DNA of 64,000 nucleotides from Rhizorhapis suberifaciens (GCF_014200045.1 NZ_JACHOV010000002.1:310001-374000); one strand, 5' to 3'. Shown: positions 17,374-26,536, counted from the first letter of the stretch. Numbers and translations: made by a program. The notes: a model not told the origin generated them from the letters alone.

Positions 17374-18269
17374 TCAGCCTTGTCCTCTGCAGTTGTAACG
17401 GGATGCAGGCTTACACCAGCGCGCCCGCTACGCAAGGCCGGAAGCCAGCTCAGCGGATTCCATCCAGCCGTTCCATCCAACGAAAAGGTAATGAATTCAG
17501 CCCTGCCGCCAATGCTTTCAATGGGCACTGGTCCTCCCAGCCCGCCGTCGTCCAGAGCGACTCGACTGTCTGCCGAGCGGTCGCGATTGTCGCCCATCAA
17601 GAACAAATGGCCTGTGGGCACTTTAAGAGGACCGTACCAATCGAGCGGACCTCGATCGCCCAGATCGATGATGTCGTAGCGGCGGCCATTGGGCAGCGTT
17701 TCCCTTTTTATCGGCAGGTCGCAAAAGGGTTTGCCGTTCGGCCCAATTGTCTGACGTCCAGGAAATTGTGCCTCATCGCACGGCGCATTGGCATCTATGG
17801 CAAGGCGAAGGTTAGGTCGCGTGTCCTGCCTCACGGGAACGCCATTGATGACGAGTTGGCCATCGCGAACTTCAAGCACGTCGCCTGGAAGGCCAATTAC
17901 CCGCTTGATATAGTCGCTCCTCTTCCCGCGCGGCGTCACGATGACGACGTCCCCTCGCTCCGGCGTTTTTCCCATCAGCCTTCCCGATATGAAGGGCAGC
18001 AGATGAAATGACGGCGACACATAGGACCAACCATAAGGATATTTGCTCACGACCAGCCGATCGCCGACCAGCAGCCGCGGCATCATCGATTCCGAAGGAA
18101 TGTAGAAGGGTTTGGCAACCAGGCTATGAAAGCCAAGCACTGCAAGAATGAGGATGGCGAGGCTTTGAAGTTCCGCCTTCCAGTCGGTGCTCTCTGCGTG
18201 GGCCTGTTTCGGCTGCTGCTGTTCTTCCCGGCGTTCCAGGTCGGCCATTTCCGCTTCCATTGATTGCAT
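17370..18269 (-). CDS. lepB: Signal peptidase I
   Basis: Membrane serine protease that removes signal peptides from exported proteins. The 299-residue protein has an N-terminal polar tail, one hydrophobic anchor (LAILILAVLGFHSLV), the catalytic serine box IPSESMMPRL, and the catalytic lysine box SDYIKRVIGLPGD. The LFLMGDNRDRSADSR segment is the third conserved box. It lies between acpS and the AI-2E permease and overlaps the latter by 4 nt. In many relatives lepB is followed by rnc and era; here it is not. Confidence 0.96.
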   Translation of the reverse strand: MQSMEAEMADLERREEQQQPKQAHAESTDWKAELQSLAILILAVLGFHSLVAKPFYIPSESMMPRLLVGDRLVVSKYPYGWSYVSPSFHLLPFISGRLMGKTPERGDVVIVTPRGKRSDYIKRVIGLPGDVLEVRDGQLVINGVPVRQDTRPNLRLAIDANAPCDEAQFPGRQTIGPNGKPFCDLPIKRETLPNGRRYDIIDLGDRGPLDWYGPLKVPTGHLFLMGDNRDRSADSRVALDDGGLGGPVPIESIGGRAEFITFSLDGTAGWNPLSWLPALRSGRAGVSLHPVTTAEDKAE

Positions 18270-18286
18270 TGCCTTTCAGGCTGACC

Positions 18287-18691
18287 TTACCCAAGCGGCA
18301 GGGCCTCTATGATTACGAATGCCTGCGCCCATGGATGATCATCGGTGAGCGTAAGGTGAATAACCGGTCTGTATCCTTCTGGAACCAGCGATTCCAGTCG
18401 CGCTAATGCGCCCCCGGTAAGATGCAGTGTCGGCGCCCCCGAGGGGGCGTTCACGACGCCGATGTCTTTCATGAACACTCCGGATTTAAATCCGGTGCCC
18501 ACCGCTTTGGAAAAGGCCTCCTTGGCCGCAAAGCGCTTTGCGTAAGTGCCCGCTTGCGTATGCGGGCGAGAGGCTGCTTTGGCTCTTTCTACGGCGGTGA
18601 AGACGCGTGCCTCGAACCGGTCGCCGAACCGGTCAAGCGATGCCTGAATTCTTTCGATGCTGCACAGGTCTGAGCCAAGGCCGATGATCAC
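18287..18691 (-). CDS. acpS: Holo-[acyl-carrier-protein] synthase
   Basis: Transfers the 4'-phosphopantetheine arm from CoA to apo-ACP for fatty acid synthesis. The 134-residue product starts at GTG 18691 with [15 protein letters not shown], containing the Mg-binding Asp. The second signature [18 protein letters not shown] carries the catalytic Glu and Lys. A longer frame to 18793 runs through the palindromic repeat and is rejected. It is in the minus-strand series pyrE-pdxJ-acpS-lepB, separated from pdxJ by a repeat element. Confidence 0.95.
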   Translation of the reverse strand: MIIGLGSDLCSIERIQASLDRFGDRFEARVFTAVERAKAASRPHTQAGTYAKRFAAKEAFSKAVGTGFKSGVFMKDIGVVNAPSGAPTLHLTGGALARLESLVPEGYRPVIHLTLTDDHPWAQAFVIIEALPLG

Positions 18692-18697
18692 GCGAAA

Positions 18698-18832
18698 ATC
18701 CTCTCCGGAACGGGGAGGGGGACCGCGACGCGAAGCGGCGTGGTGGAGGGGGTTCGCCTCACAATGCTGCGCCAAGAGGATATCCCCTTCCACCAGCCTT
18801 CGGCCGGTCCCCCTCCCCGTGCCGGGGAGGAT
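18698..18832. repeat. Long imperfect palindrome between pdxJ and acpS
   Basis: The outer arms 18698-18724 and 18806-18832 are inverted copies matching at 25 of 27 positions (CCGGAACGGGGAGGGGGACC against GGTCCCCCTCCCCGTGCCGG). Inner parts, including TGGTGGAGGGGG against its near-complement, extend the symmetry, so the whole 135 bp can fold on itself. This is the form of a dispersed extragenic palindrome, here inside an operon-like gene series. Confidence 0.75.
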
Positions 18833-18845
18833 CTGAAGGCACCAA

Positions 18846-19589
18846 TCACCGTACCAGATCCATTTGCCGCCGCATCTTCCCGATCGCTTCCTTAAGGCCG
18901 CTGAATATCGCTTCGCCGATCAGGAAGTGCCCGATGTTCAATTCCGCCAGCTGCGGAATCGCCGCAACGGGTCCGACATTGTCGAACGTAAGTCCGTGGC
19001 CCGCATGGGGTTCAATGCCGTTCTTCGTCGCAAGAGCGGCAGCATCGGACAGTCGGCGCAATTCGATGCTGCGCTCCGTACCCTGCAGATGTGCATAGCG
19101 GCCAGTGTGCAACTCCACCACCGGCACATTCAGGCGGATGGCGGCGTCAATCTGCCGGGGGTCCGGTTCAATAAACAAGCTGACCCTGACGCCTGCCTCA
19201 GCCAAGGATGAAACAACGGGCGAAAGTTGATCGAACTGCCCGACTGCGTCCAACCCGCCCTCGGTCGTGCGCTCTTCCCGTCTTTCCGGGACAATGCAGG
19301 CTGCGTGCGGACGATGGCGAAGCGCTATATCAAGCATTTCGTTGGTTGCCGCCATTTCCAGATTGAGGGGAATGGAAAGGGCCGCCAACAGTGCAGAAAT
19401 ATCCTCGTCCCGAATATGCCGGCGGTCTTCGCGCAAATGCGCCGTAATCCCGTCGGCCCCGGCCGATGCGGCTGCAAGCGCCGCCTTCACAGGATCGGGA
19501 TGATCGCCACCGCGTGCGTTGCGGATGGTCGCCACATGGTCGATATTGACGCCAAGGCGCAAATGACGCGGTGTGTTCATTTCTGTCAC
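18846..19589 (-). CDS. pdxJ: Pyridoxine 5'-phosphate synthase
   Basis: Last step of the deoxyxylulose-5-phosphate-dependent vitamin B6 pathway, condensing aminoacetone phosphate with DXP to give pyridoxine 5'-phosphate. The 247-residue TIM-barrel protein begins [19 protein letters not shown], carries [10 protein letters not shown] and VELHTGRYA, and ends with [11 protein letters not shown] and [13 protein letters not shown], all PdxJ signatures. The start may be GTG 19589, which overlaps the pyrE stop (GTGA), or ATG 19580. DXP supply depends on the pathway that includes dxr at 47.9 kb. Confidence 0.96.
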   Translation of the reverse strand: MTEMNTPRHLRLGVNIDHVATIRNARGGDHPDPVKAALAAASAGADGITAHLREDRRHIRDEDISALLAALSIPLNLEMAATNEMLDIALRHRPHAACIVPERREERTTEGGLDAVGQFDQLSPVVSSLAEAGVRVSLFIEPDPRQIDAAIRLNVPVVELHTGRYAHLQGTERSIELRRLSDAAALATKNGIEPHAGHGLTFDNVGPVAAIPQLAELNIGHFLIGEAIFSGLKEAIGKMRRQMDLVR

Positions 19590-20167
19590 ATCTTCCGGCT
19601 GCCCGGCTTCACTGCTTCTATCGCGGCAAGCTCAGGGGGAATATCGGCCGGATCGTAAACCGGGAAGTTTAACGACACCAGAGGGAAGAAAGGTACGCCA
19701 AGCTCTGCCTCACCCGCCGACCGGTCGACCAGAGCTGCTTCGGCTATAACGATCGCGCCAGTCTCCCGAACGGCGTCCATGGCCTGGCGTGAGGACAGGC
19801 CGGTCGTGACCACATCCTCGACCATCAATATTCTTTGGCCTTCCTTCAATTCAAAGCCACGACGCAGTTCGAAGGTGCCCTGGGGTCTTTCAACGAAGAT
19901 GGCCTCTACACCAAGCGCCCGTCCCATTTCGTGGCCGATAATGACGCCTCCCATGGCGGGCGCTACGACCATATCTATGGCGGAACGGATTTCGCGGGGC
20001 AGCTTTTGCGCCAGCGCGCGGGCAAGTCGACCGGCGCGCTCAGGATCCATCAAGACCCGCGCACATTGCAGATAATTTCCGCTCCGCTTGCCCGAAGAGA
20101 GGATGAAATGACCCTCCAGAAGCGCCTGCGCTGTCCGGAATTCCGCCAAAATCTCTTCATCATTCAT
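19586..20167 (-). CDS. pyrE: Orotate phosphoribosyltransferase
   Basis: Couples orotate with PRPP to make OMP in pyrimidine synthesis. The 193-residue protein has [15 protein letters not shown] near the start, [19 protein letters not shown], and the PRPP loop [14 protein letters not shown]. It heads the minus-strand series pyrE-pdxJ-acpS-lepB-permease, and its stop overlaps the pdxJ GTG. A promoter with TTGAAC and TATCAG boxes lies 31 nt upstream. Confidence 0.95.
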   Translation of the reverse strand: MNDEEILAEFRTAQALLEGHFILSSGKRSGNYLQCARVLMDPERAGRLARALAQKLPREIRSAIDMVVAPAMGGVIIGHEMGRALGVEAIFVERPQGTFELRRGFELKEGQRILMVEDVVTTGLSSRQAMDAVRETGAIVIAEAALVDRSAGEAELGVPFFPLVSLNFPVYDPADIPPELAAIEAVKPGSRKM

Positions 20168-20197
20168 GTCTTTGTCATTCCCCTGTCAAACGCGCGC

Positions 20198-20226
20198 CTG
20201 ATAGTCGGGCGAGTACGCAAGTTCAA
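20198..20226 (-). promoter_or_regulatory. Predicted promoter of pyrE
   Basis: Read on the minus strand, TTGAAC (20226-20221) and TATCAG (20203-20198) are separated by 17 nt. The spacing to the pyrE ATG at 20167 leaves a short leader of roughly 25 nt. Confidence 0.5.
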
Positions 20227-20253
20227 CACAAAGAAAATATGCCTTTTAGGTGC

Positions 20254-20282
20254 TTGAGGCATGCGGAAACCATCCCTATAAG
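20254..20282 (+). promoter_or_regulatory. Predicted promoter of the cytochrome c oxidase operon
   Basis: TTGAGG at 20254-20259 and TATAAG at 20277-20282 are separated by 17 nt, close to the sigma70 consensus. It is divergent from the pyrE promoter with 27 nt between the two -35 boxes, and would give a leader of about 50-75 nt before ctaC. Confidence 0.55.
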
Positions 20283-20338
20283 CCGCCGCAATCATGACAG
20301 GACTGTGAACGGGCCGGAACGTCCGAAAACAGCGGTAT

Positions 20339-21373
20339 ATGCGGGGTAAAATCGAGACGCTTATGAACATGGTGAAATCGCTATTTCTGGCCGGAATGCT
20401 GGCTTTCATGCCCGCTCTGGCCAGCGCACAGGAGGCTGCGCCCGCGCCTCAGCCGGCCGTGGCTGTCCCGTCCGGCGCAGGTACGGAATCGGCGGTTGCG
20501 GCGGAGGCGAAACCCGCCTCCCAGCTTTTGAAGCCCGTGCAGGGCATCGGCATGCCGCAATCGGGCGAGGTCACTTTTCAAGAGCAGTTCACGGACACCG
20601 GTAAATATGCCCGCTGGATCCACGATGGCGTCCTGCTGCCGATCATCACCATTATCTCGCTCTTTGTTTTGGCGCTGTTGATCTGGGTGATCGTTCGTTA
20701 TCGCCGCGCCGCCAATCCGGAACCGTCGAAGACGTCTCATCACACGCTGATCGAGGTGATTTGGACGTTGGTGCCGGTGTTGATCCTGGTGGGCATTGCC
20801 ATTCCTTCCATTGACTTGCTGGCCCGTCAGTACAAGCCGGCGCCCAAGGATGCCCTGACTGTCAAGGTTACAGGATATCAGTGGTATTGGGGCTATGAAT
20901 ATCCTGACAATGGCATATCGGAAATCGTCTCCAATATGCTCCCTAAGGAAGAGGCAAAGAAGCGTGGTGAGCCTGAATTGCTGGGCGTCGACAATCGCCT
21001 GGTTCTTCCCGCCGGCCGGCCGATCAAGATCCTGATTACCGCTTCCGATGTGATTCACAGCTTTTCCGTCCCCGCCCTTTGGGTGAAGGAAGACGCGGTG
21101 CCCGGCCGTATCAATGAGAAGAGTTTCACCATTGACAAGCCCGGCGTCTATTACGGCCAGTGCTCGGAACTTTGCGGAGCGCGTCACGGCTTCATGCCGA
21201 TCTCCATTGAGGCGCTGCCTCCGGCGGAATTCGATGCATGGGTTGCAGCGCAGGGTGGTCATGCCAAGGGTGCTGAAGCTGCTGCAACGGCCCCGGCTGC
21301 TGCTGCTGCCCCTGCCGAAGCCGCAGCCGCTCCCGCTGAAAACGCCGCCCAGCCGGCCGCAGTTTCCAATTAA
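20339..21373 (+). CDS. ctaC: Cytochrome c oxidase subunit II
   Basis: Carries the CuA centre that accepts electrons from cytochrome c in the aa3-type terminal oxidase. The 344-residue precursor has a signal peptide ending ALASA, two membrane segments (LPIITIISLFVLALLIWVIV and LIEVIWTLVPVLILVGIA, each within the first 170 residues), the aromatic YQWYWGYEY stretch, and the CuA motif YYGQCSELCGARHGFMPI with both Cys, His and Met. The tail is Ala/Pro-rich. Starts at 20339 or 20363 are both possible. First gene of the oxidase operon, 12 nt before ctaD. Confidence 0.96.
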   Translation: MRGKIETLMNMVKSLFLAGMLAFMPALASAQEAAPAPQPAVAVPSGAGTESAVAAEAKPASQLLKPVQGIGMPQSGEVTFQEQFTDTGKYARWIHDGVLLPIITIISLFVLALLIWVIVRYRRAANPEPSKTSHHTLIEVIWTLVPVLILVGIAIPSIDLLARQYKPAPKDALTVKVTGYQWYWGYEYPDNGISEIVSNMLPKEEAKKRGEPELLGVDNRLVLPAGRPIKILITASDVIHSFSVPALWVKEDAVPGRINEKSFTIDKPGVYYGQCSELCGARHGFMPISIEALPPAEFDAWVAAQGGHAKGAEAAATAPAAAAAPAEAAAAPAENAAQPAAVSN

Positions 21374-21385
21374 GGTTCGCAGGAC

Positions 21386-23059
21386 ATGACAGACACAACT
21401 GCAACGCACGCCGATTTCCAGGCGCATTCCCACGATCATCATGACGCGGACCACAAGCCGGCTTTCTTCGCTCGCTGGTTCATGTCGACCAATCACAAGG
21501 ATATCGGTACTTTGTACCTGATCTTTGCGATCGTCGCGGGGATTATCGGTGGTACGATTTCCGGTATGATGCGCGCTGAGCTTGCAGAGCCAGGCATCCA
21601 GTATCTTCAGGCATGGGCGCAGATTTCCGATGGCCCTGACGCTACGCTTGATCAAGCCTACCATCTCTGGAACGTGCTTATTACCGCGCATGGCCTCATC
21701 ATGGTGTTCTTCATGGTGATGCCGGCAATGATCGGTGGGTTCGGTAACTGGTTCGTGCCGATCATGATCGGCGCTCCGGACATGGCTTTCCCGCGGATGA
21801 ACAATATAAGCTTCTGGCTGCTGATCCCCGCTTTTGCATTGCTGCTGGGTTCAACCTTCGTTCCGGGCGGCACCGGCAATGGCGCGGGCACAGGCTGGAC
21901 GGTCTATGCTCCGCTTTCTACCAGCGGCAGCCAGGGGCCGGCGGTCGACCTTGCGATTTTCTCCCTCCATATCGCGGGCGCAAGCTCGATCCTGGGTGCG
22001 ATCAACTTCATCACTACAATCTTGAACATGCGTGCGCCGGGCATGACCCTGCACAAAATGCCGCTGTTCGTATGGTCGGTGCTGGTCACCGCGTTCCTTT
22101 TGCTGCTGGCTCTCCCGGTTCTTGCCGCGGCGATCACCATGCTGCTGACGGACCGCAATTTCGGCACCACTTTCTATGATGCAGCGGGCGGCGGGGATCC
22201 GGTTCTGTATCAGCACCTCTTCTGGTTCTTCGGTCACCCCGAAGTGTACATCATGATTTTGCCGGGCTTCGGTATTGTCAGCCAGATCATCTCTACGTTT
22301 AGCCGCAAGCCTGTTTTTGGCTATCTCGGCATGGCTTACGCTATGGTCGCGATTGGTGTCGTTGGGTTCGTGGTTTGGGCCCACCACATGTTCACCACTG
22401 GTATGAGCGTGAACGTGAAAATGTACTTCACCGCAGCCACAATGGTCATCGCGGTGCCAACCGGCGTTAAGATCTTTTCTTGGATCGCGACGATGTGGGG
22501 CGGCTCACTCTCCTTTAAGACCCCGATGGTCTGGGCGATCGGCTTCATCTTCATGTTCACGGTGGGCGGCGTCACCGGCGTGGTCCTGGCGAACGGCGGC
22601 GTGGACGACAATCTGCACGACACCTATTATGTGGTTGCGCACTTCCATTATGTGCTCTCGCTGGGCGCGGTCTTCGGTCTTTTTGCGGGATTCTATTACT
22701 GGTTCCCGAAGATGAGCGGCAGGATGTACAGTGAGTTTCTGGGGCAGCTCCACTTCTGGGTCTTCTTCATTGGCGTGAACGTCATGTTCTTCCCAATGCA
22801 TTTCCTGGGAATGAGCGGAATGCCTCGCCGCATTCCGGATTACACTTCGGCTTACGCTCATTGGAACCAGATTGCTTCCATGGGCTATCTCATCATGGCC
22901 GTGGGTGTGGGCATATTCTTCGTTAATCTCTTCTGGTCGCTGCTTGCCGGCCGGAAGGCGGAAGGCAATCCTTGGGGTGAGGGTGCGACGACGCTGGAAT
23001 GGACGCTGACCAGTCCGCCTCCGTTCCACCAATTCGAAACGCTTCCGAAAATCGACTGA
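21386..23059 (+). CDS. ctaD: Cytochrome c oxidase subunit I
   Basis: Catalytic subunit of the aa3 oxidase, holding heme a and the heme a3/CuB centre where O2 is reduced. The 557-residue protein has about 12 membrane helices. Signatures are [20 protein letters not shown] (heme a His and D-channel), [17 protein letters not shown] (CuB His and the Tyr cross-link), [10 protein letters not shown] (CuB His pair), and [14 protein letters not shown] (heme ligands). Immediately downstream is a 13-bp hairpin before ctaB. Confidence 0.98.
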   Translation: MTDTTATHADFQAHSHDHHDADHKPAFFARWFMSTNHKDIGTLYLIFAIVAGIIGGTISGMMRAELAEPGIQYLQAWAQISDGPDATLDQAYHLWNVLITAHGLIMVFFMVMPAMIGGFGNWFVPIMIGAPDMAFPRMNNISFWLLIPAFALLLGSTFVPGGTGNGAGTGWTVYAPLSTSGSQGPAVDLAIFSLHIAGASSILGAINFITTILNMRAPGMTLHKMPLFVWSVLVTAFLLLLALPVLAAAITMLLTDRNFGTTFYDAAGGGDPVLYQHLFWFFGHPEVYIMILPGFGIVSQIISTFSRKPVFGYLGMAYAMVAIGVVGFVVWAHHMFTTGMSVNVKMYFTAATMVIAVPTGVKIFSWIATMWGGSLSFKTPMVWAIGFIFMFTVGGVTGVVLANGGVDDNLHDTYYVVAHFHYVLSLGAVFGLFAGFYYWFPKMSGRMYSEFLGQLHFWVFFIGVNVMFFPMHFLGMSGMPRRIPDYTSAYAHWNQIASMGYLIMAVGVGIFFVNLFWSLLAGRKAEGNPWGEGATTLEWTLTSPPPFHQFETLPKID

Positions 23060-23069
23060 GGGCATATAA

Positions 23070-23099
23070 AACCGGCCGCTTGGTAACAAGCGGCCGGTT
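23070..23099 (+). other. Intercistronic hairpin with GTAA tetraloop between ctaD and ctaB
   Basis: AACCGGCCGCTTG at 23070-23082 pairs perfectly with CAAGCGGCCGGTT at 23087-23099, leaving a GTAA loop of the very stable GNRA type. A T-run appears only 9 nt later (CTTTTT), so full termination is uncertain. The hairpin is placed to separate the abundant subunits I/II from the assembly genes. Confidence 0.7.
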
Positions 23100-23116
23100 C
23101 TGCGGGACTTTTTATT

Positions 23117-24031
23117 GTGGCGACTAGGCCTATGGCAGGCGGCATGACCGGTGTAACGGCGGATTGGCGCGATTTTCTCGCGCTTACCAAGCCGCGCGTG
23201 ATGACGCTCGTCGTATTCACCGGCCTATGCGGCCTATTGGCGGCGCCCGTTACTATTCATCCGGTTCTGGCGTTCACGGCCATCCTATGCATAGCATTGG
23301 GTGCAGGTGCAGCTGGAGCGCTCAATCAATGGTATGAAGCGGATATCGACGTCAAGATGAAGCGGACGGCCAATCGGCCGCTTCCCGCCGGCAGAATGGA
23401 CCGGCAGACGGCCTTGCACTTCGGCGTCGGCCTGTCTTTCTTTTCCGTCATTCTTCTGGGCGTCGCCACAAATTGGCTGGCGGCAGCGATCCTTGCCGTC
23501 TCGATTCTGTTTTACGTGCTTGTCTACACAGTGTGGCTAAAGCGCCGGACACCCCAGAATATCGTAATCGGCGGCGCAGCGGGCGCTTTTCCACCACTGA
23601 TTGGATGGGCCGCTGTGACAGGTGACATCGGCCTGCTGCCACTCGCGCTTTTCGCGCTCATTTTCTTCTGGACACCCCCGCATTTCTGGGCGCTGGCTCT
23701 GTTTGTAAGAACGGATTACGCCAATGCCGGTGTTCCAATGCTGCCGGTGGTAGCGGGCGAAGTTACGACACGCAGGCAGATCTTCGCTTACACGGCGATT
23801 ATGGGGATTGCCGCAATGGCGCCGGTGCTGCTTGATCTCACGGGTCTCATTTACGGCATATCCGCGCTTGTTCTCACTGGCGTTTTTGCCGTTCTTGCCT
23901 TTCAAGTGTCGCTTCGTCGCGAAACCAATCCTGCTCTTATGCAACCGGAGCGCCGTCTGTTCGCCTATTCCATCTTGTATCTGTTCCTGATGTTCGGCGC
24001 AGTCGTGGCTGACCGATGGATAATGGCATGA
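23117..24031 (+). CDS. ctaB: Heme o synthase (protoheme IX farnesyltransferase)
   Basis: Polytopic membrane prenyltransferase that attaches a farnesyl group to heme b, making heme o, precursor of heme a for the oxidase. The 304-residue protein starts with [19 protein letters not shown], carries the Asp-rich prenyltransferase motif in [20 protein letters not shown], and [19 protein letters not shown]. The start may be GTG 23117 or ATG 23132. Its stop overlaps the ATG of the small coxF-like gene (ATGA). Confidence 0.95.
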   Translation: MATRPMAGGMTGVTADWRDFLALTKPRVMTLVVFTGLCGLLAAPVTIHPVLAFTAILCIALGAGAAGALNQWYEADIDVKMKRTANRPLPAGRMDRQTALHFGVGLSFFSVILLGVATNWLAAAILAVSILFYVLVYTVWLKRRTPQNIVIGGAAGAFPPLIGWAAVTGDIGLLPLALFALIFFWTPPHFWALALFVRTDYANAGVPMLPVVAGEVTTRRQIFAYTAIMGIAAMAPVLLDLTGLIYGISALVLTGVFAVLAFQVSLRRETNPALMQPERRLFAYSILYLFLMFGAVVADRWIMA

Positions 24032-24156
24032 AGAATGAAGATGAAGACATGATCCGGGCTAGGCAGCGATCGCGTGCGCTCGTCACGGCGGCGCTGCTCG
24101 GCGTGCTGGTGTTGCTGTTCTACTTCATCACTTTGGCCAAGATTGGCGGCAGCTGA
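24028..24156 (+). CDS. Small membrane protein, CoxF-like, in the oxidase operon
   Basis: A 42-residue protein with an acidic, then basic N-terminus ([19 protein letters not shown]) and one membrane helix (about residues 20-37), ending LAKIGGS. Its ATG overlaps the ctaB stop (ATGA), and its TGA overlaps the ctaG start (TGATG), so it is translationally coupled on both sides. Small genes of this kind (coxF or similar) are known between ctaB and ctaG in alphaproteobacteria. The function is probably oxidase assembly, inferred from place only. Confidence 0.85.
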   Translation: MKNEDEDMIRARQRSRALVTAALLGVLVLLFYFITLAKIGGS

Positions 24157-24713
24157 TGGCTACTCTTGCTACCAGGAAACGTAACAGCGCGATGCTGGCG
24201 GGGCTACTGGCGGTTGCCATGCTCGCCCTGGGCTTTGCCGCCGTTCCGCTCTATCGCCTTTTTTGCCAGGTTACCGGCTTTAATGGCACCACTCAGCGTG
24301 CAGAGGCGACCGTCGCCCCAGCCGAAATTGCTTCGGGCGACACCATGTCCATTCGATTCGATTCGAATGTCTCCCCAGCGCTTCCGTGGAAATTCTATCC
24401 CGAACACGTCACGGATCGAGTGACCATCGGCGCGCGGGACATGGCGATCTTCATTGCCAAAAATCTATCCGATAAGCCGGTAACAGGGACTGCAACATTT
24501 AATGTGACGCCCAGCCAGGCTGGCGCTTATTTTACGAAGATTCAATGCTTCTGTTTCACTCAACAGACGCTTCAGCCGGGTCAGGAAATACGCATGCCGG
24601 TGCTTTTCTACGTCGACCCGAAAATCCTGAACGATCCCGATAACAAGGATACCCAGGAAATAACCTTGAGCTACACCTTCTATCCTGTGGACCAGGATGC
24701 AGGCGGCAGCTAA
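24156..24713 (+). CDS. ctaG: Cytochrome c oxidase assembly protein CtaG (Cox11)
   Basis: Copper chaperone needed to insert CuB into subunit I. The 185-residue protein has one N-terminal membrane anchor (AMLAGLLAVAMLALGFAAV) with VPLYRLFCQVTGFNGTT just after it, containing a conserved Cys. The copper-binding pair sits in KIQCFCFTQQTLQPGQ, and PVLFYVDPKI follows, all characteristic of Cox11. The ATG shares one base with the stop of the small gene upstream; ctaE follows after 34 nt. Confidence 0.95.
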   Translation: MATLATRKRNSAMLAGLLAVAMLALGFAAVPLYRLFCQVTGFNGTTQRAEATVAPAEIASGDTMSIRFDSNVSPALPWKFYPEHVTDRVTIGARDMAIFIAKNLSDKPVTGTATFNVTPSQAGAYFTKIQCFCFTQQTLQPGQEIRMPVLFYVDPKILNDPDNKDTQEITLSYTFYPVDQDAGGS

Positions 24714-24747
24714 GAGCCAATCAAAGATATAGACAGGGAATAGCAAA

Positions 24748-25569
24748 ATGGCCGGAGCCAAGACCCACGATTATCATATTCTTCCGCCCAGCATCTGGCC
24801 GTTCATCGGCTCGATGTCGGCGCTGGGAATGGCAGCAGGCGGCGTCATGTGGATGCATGAATATGCTGGCGGCGGCTGGGTGTTCCTGGCGGGCCTTGCC
24901 GGTGTGCTTTTCACGATGTTCAGCTGGTGGTCGGATGTCATCCGTGAGGCGCATTCCGGCGACCACACGCCGGTGGTGCAGCTCCATCTGCGCTATGGCA
25001 TGATTCTCTTCATCGCCTCTGAAGTCATGTTTTTCGTGGGATGGTTCTGGGCGTTTTTCGATTTTGCCCTGTTTCCGTCGATGGCCGATGTTATTGGCGG
25101 CCAGTTCCCGCCAAAGGACATGGAGGTCATGGATGCGTTCCAGCTTCCTTTGCTTAACACGCTGATTCTGCTTTGCTCGGGCACGACCGTTACTTGGGCG
25201 CACCATGCCTTGATCCATGGCGATCGCGAGGGATTGAAAAAAGGTCTGTGGTGCACCATCCTGCTGGGCATCCTCTTTTCGTCGATCCAGGCCTATGAAT
25301 ATGCTCATGCGCCGTTCGAATTCGGCGGCAACACCTATAGCTCTGCCTTCTTCATGGCGACCGGCTTCCACGGTTTCCACGTGCTGATCGGGACCATTTT
25401 CCTGATCGTGAACCTGGTTCGCGCCTATCAGGGCCAGTTCACGCCGCGTCAGCATTTCGGCTTTGAAGCCGCTGCCTGGTATTGGCATTTCGTTGACGTC
25501 GTCTGGCTGTTTCTCTTCCTCGCCATCTATGTCTGGGGCGGCTGGGGTGCTCCGGTTCACGGGGGATGA
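24748..25569 (+). CDS. ctaE: Cytochrome c oxidase subunit III
   Basis: Seven-helix core subunit of the aa3 oxidase that stabilises subunit I and its proton uptake. The 273-residue protein has HDYHILPPSIWPFIGSMSAL at the start, FIASEVMFFVGWFWAFFDFA, TWAHHALIHGDR and the C-terminal FHGFHVLIGTIFLI and FVDVVWLFLFLAIYVWGG. The stop overlaps the start of the DUF983 gene (ATGA). Confidence 0.96.
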   Translation: MAGAKTHDYHILPPSIWPFIGSMSALGMAAGGVMWMHEYAGGGWVFLAGLAGVLFTMFSWWSDVIREAHSGDHTPVVQLHLRYGMILFIASEVMFFVGWFWAFFDFALFPSMADVIGGQFPPKDMEVMDAFQLPLLNTLILLCSGTTVTWAHHALIHGDREGLKKGLWCTILLGILFSSIQAYEYAHAPFEFGGNTYSSAFFMATGFHGFHVLIGTIFLIVNLVRAYQGQFTPRQHFGFEAAAWYWHFVDVVWLFLFLAIYVWGGWGAPVHGG

Positions 25570-25973
25570 ATGTGGCTGAGGGTCTGGCACCGATCATTCG
25601 GCCAGCCCTGGAAGGGCGCTGTCCCCAATGCGGGGGGCAGACGCTCTTTGGCGAACATATTGCCCATTTTGCGCCGCGGTGCAGCGGATGCGATCTGGAT
25701 TTTGCGCAGTTCAATGTCGGGGACGGGCCTGCGGCCTTTCTGATCCTGATCGTGGGCGCACTCATTACCGGACTTGCGCTCTCATTCGAGGTGGCGGTGC
25801 ATCCGCCCTTCTGGCTGCACATGCTGATCTGGATACCGCTTACGACCGTCGCTGTGGTCGGGTCGCTTCGTGTCGCAAAGGCGGCGCTTCTCATCCTCGA
25901 ATATCGTAATCAGGCGCGTGAGGGCAGGCTCCAGCCGGTGTTGCCGCCGCAGGGGAGCGACGTGCAGGCCTGA
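25566..25973 (+). CDS. DUF983 membrane protein
   Basis: Small membrane protein of 135 residues with an N-terminal zinc-ribbon-like part (RCPQCGGQTLF and PRCSGCDLDF, two CxxC pairs) and two membrane helices (FLILIVGALITGLALSF and LIWIPLTTVAVVGSLRV). DUF983 proteins are regularly encoded next to cytochrome oxidase subunit III and SURF1 in alphaproteobacteria, suggesting a role in oxidase biogenesis, but none is established. It overlaps ctaE by 4 nt and the SURF1 gene by 1 nt. Confidence 0.88.
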   Translation: MNVAEGLAPIIRPALEGRCPQCGGQTLFGEHIAHFAPRCSGCDLDFAQFNVGDGPAAFLILIVGALITGLALSFEVAVHPPFWLHMLIWIPLTTVAVVGSLRVAKAALLILEYRNQAREGRLQPVLPPQGSDVQA

Positions 25974-26536
25974 TGCGTCGGCTTCCGGTTCTTCCGACGA
26001 TCATTGTCGCCCTTGCTGTCGCTACTATGATCGGTCTCGGCGTTTGGCAGCTGCAGCGTATGAGCTGGAAAAATAATCTTCTGAAAAGCTACGCCGCCGC
26101 CCAGGGCCTGCCGCCGATTGCCTGGCCCGGCGAGGTAGACAGGAATGAAGCTCCACTTTTTCGCCGCTCGGCTGCCAATTGCGAAAAGGTGCTTGGCTGG
26201 CGAAGCACAAGCGGCCGGAACCAGAGGTCGCAGTCGGGCTGGGTGCATATTGCCCGTTGCCGGACGCCGAACGGCGCGGAGTTGCAAGCAGTGATGGGCT
26301 GGTCCGAACGGCCGAATTCACCAGCCTGGACAGGAGGAAGGGTGGGCGGCATCATTGCTCCCGACAGCGAACATGTCATTCGCTTGATCGCGGACAAGCC
26401 CGCACCTGGTTTGCAGCGCGCGCGGCCGCCCAGCGTCGAGGATATTCCCAACAACCATTTCGGCTACGCCATCCAATGGTTCCTCTTTGCCACGATAGCC
26501 GCCGTAATATACGCCTTGGCGCTAAGAAGGCGGTAG
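25973..26536 (+). CDS. SURF1-family oxidase assembly protein
   Basis: Membrane protein assisting heme a insertion into the oxidase. The 187-residue product has the two-helix SURF1 layout: an N-terminal helix followed by GVWQLQRMSWKNNLL, where the W-Q-x-x-R signature is clear, and a C-terminal helix after NNHFGYAIQWFLFA. It is shorter than many SURF1 proteins (~230), mainly in the periplasmic part. It shares one base with the DUF983 gene and closes the oxidase operon. Confidence 0.88.
   Translation: MRRLPVLPTIIVALAVATMIGLGVWQLQRMSWKNNLLKSYAAAQGLPPIAWPGEVDRNEAPLFRRSAANCEKVLGWRSTSGRNQRSQSGWVHIARCRTPNGAELQAVMGWSERPNSPAWTGGRVGGIIAPDSEHVIRLIADKPAPGLQRARPPSVEDIPNNHFGYAIQWFLFATIAAVIYALALRRR

Noticed and set aside
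18692-18793. N-terminal extension of AcpS
   Set aside because: Translates the palindromic repeat; the conserved protein begins at GTG 18691.
20381-21691. 436-codon minus-strand frame across ctaC and the start of ctaD
   Set aside because: Fully antisense to well-supported oxidase genes; high-GC codon bias opens such frames. Product has no recognisable domain.
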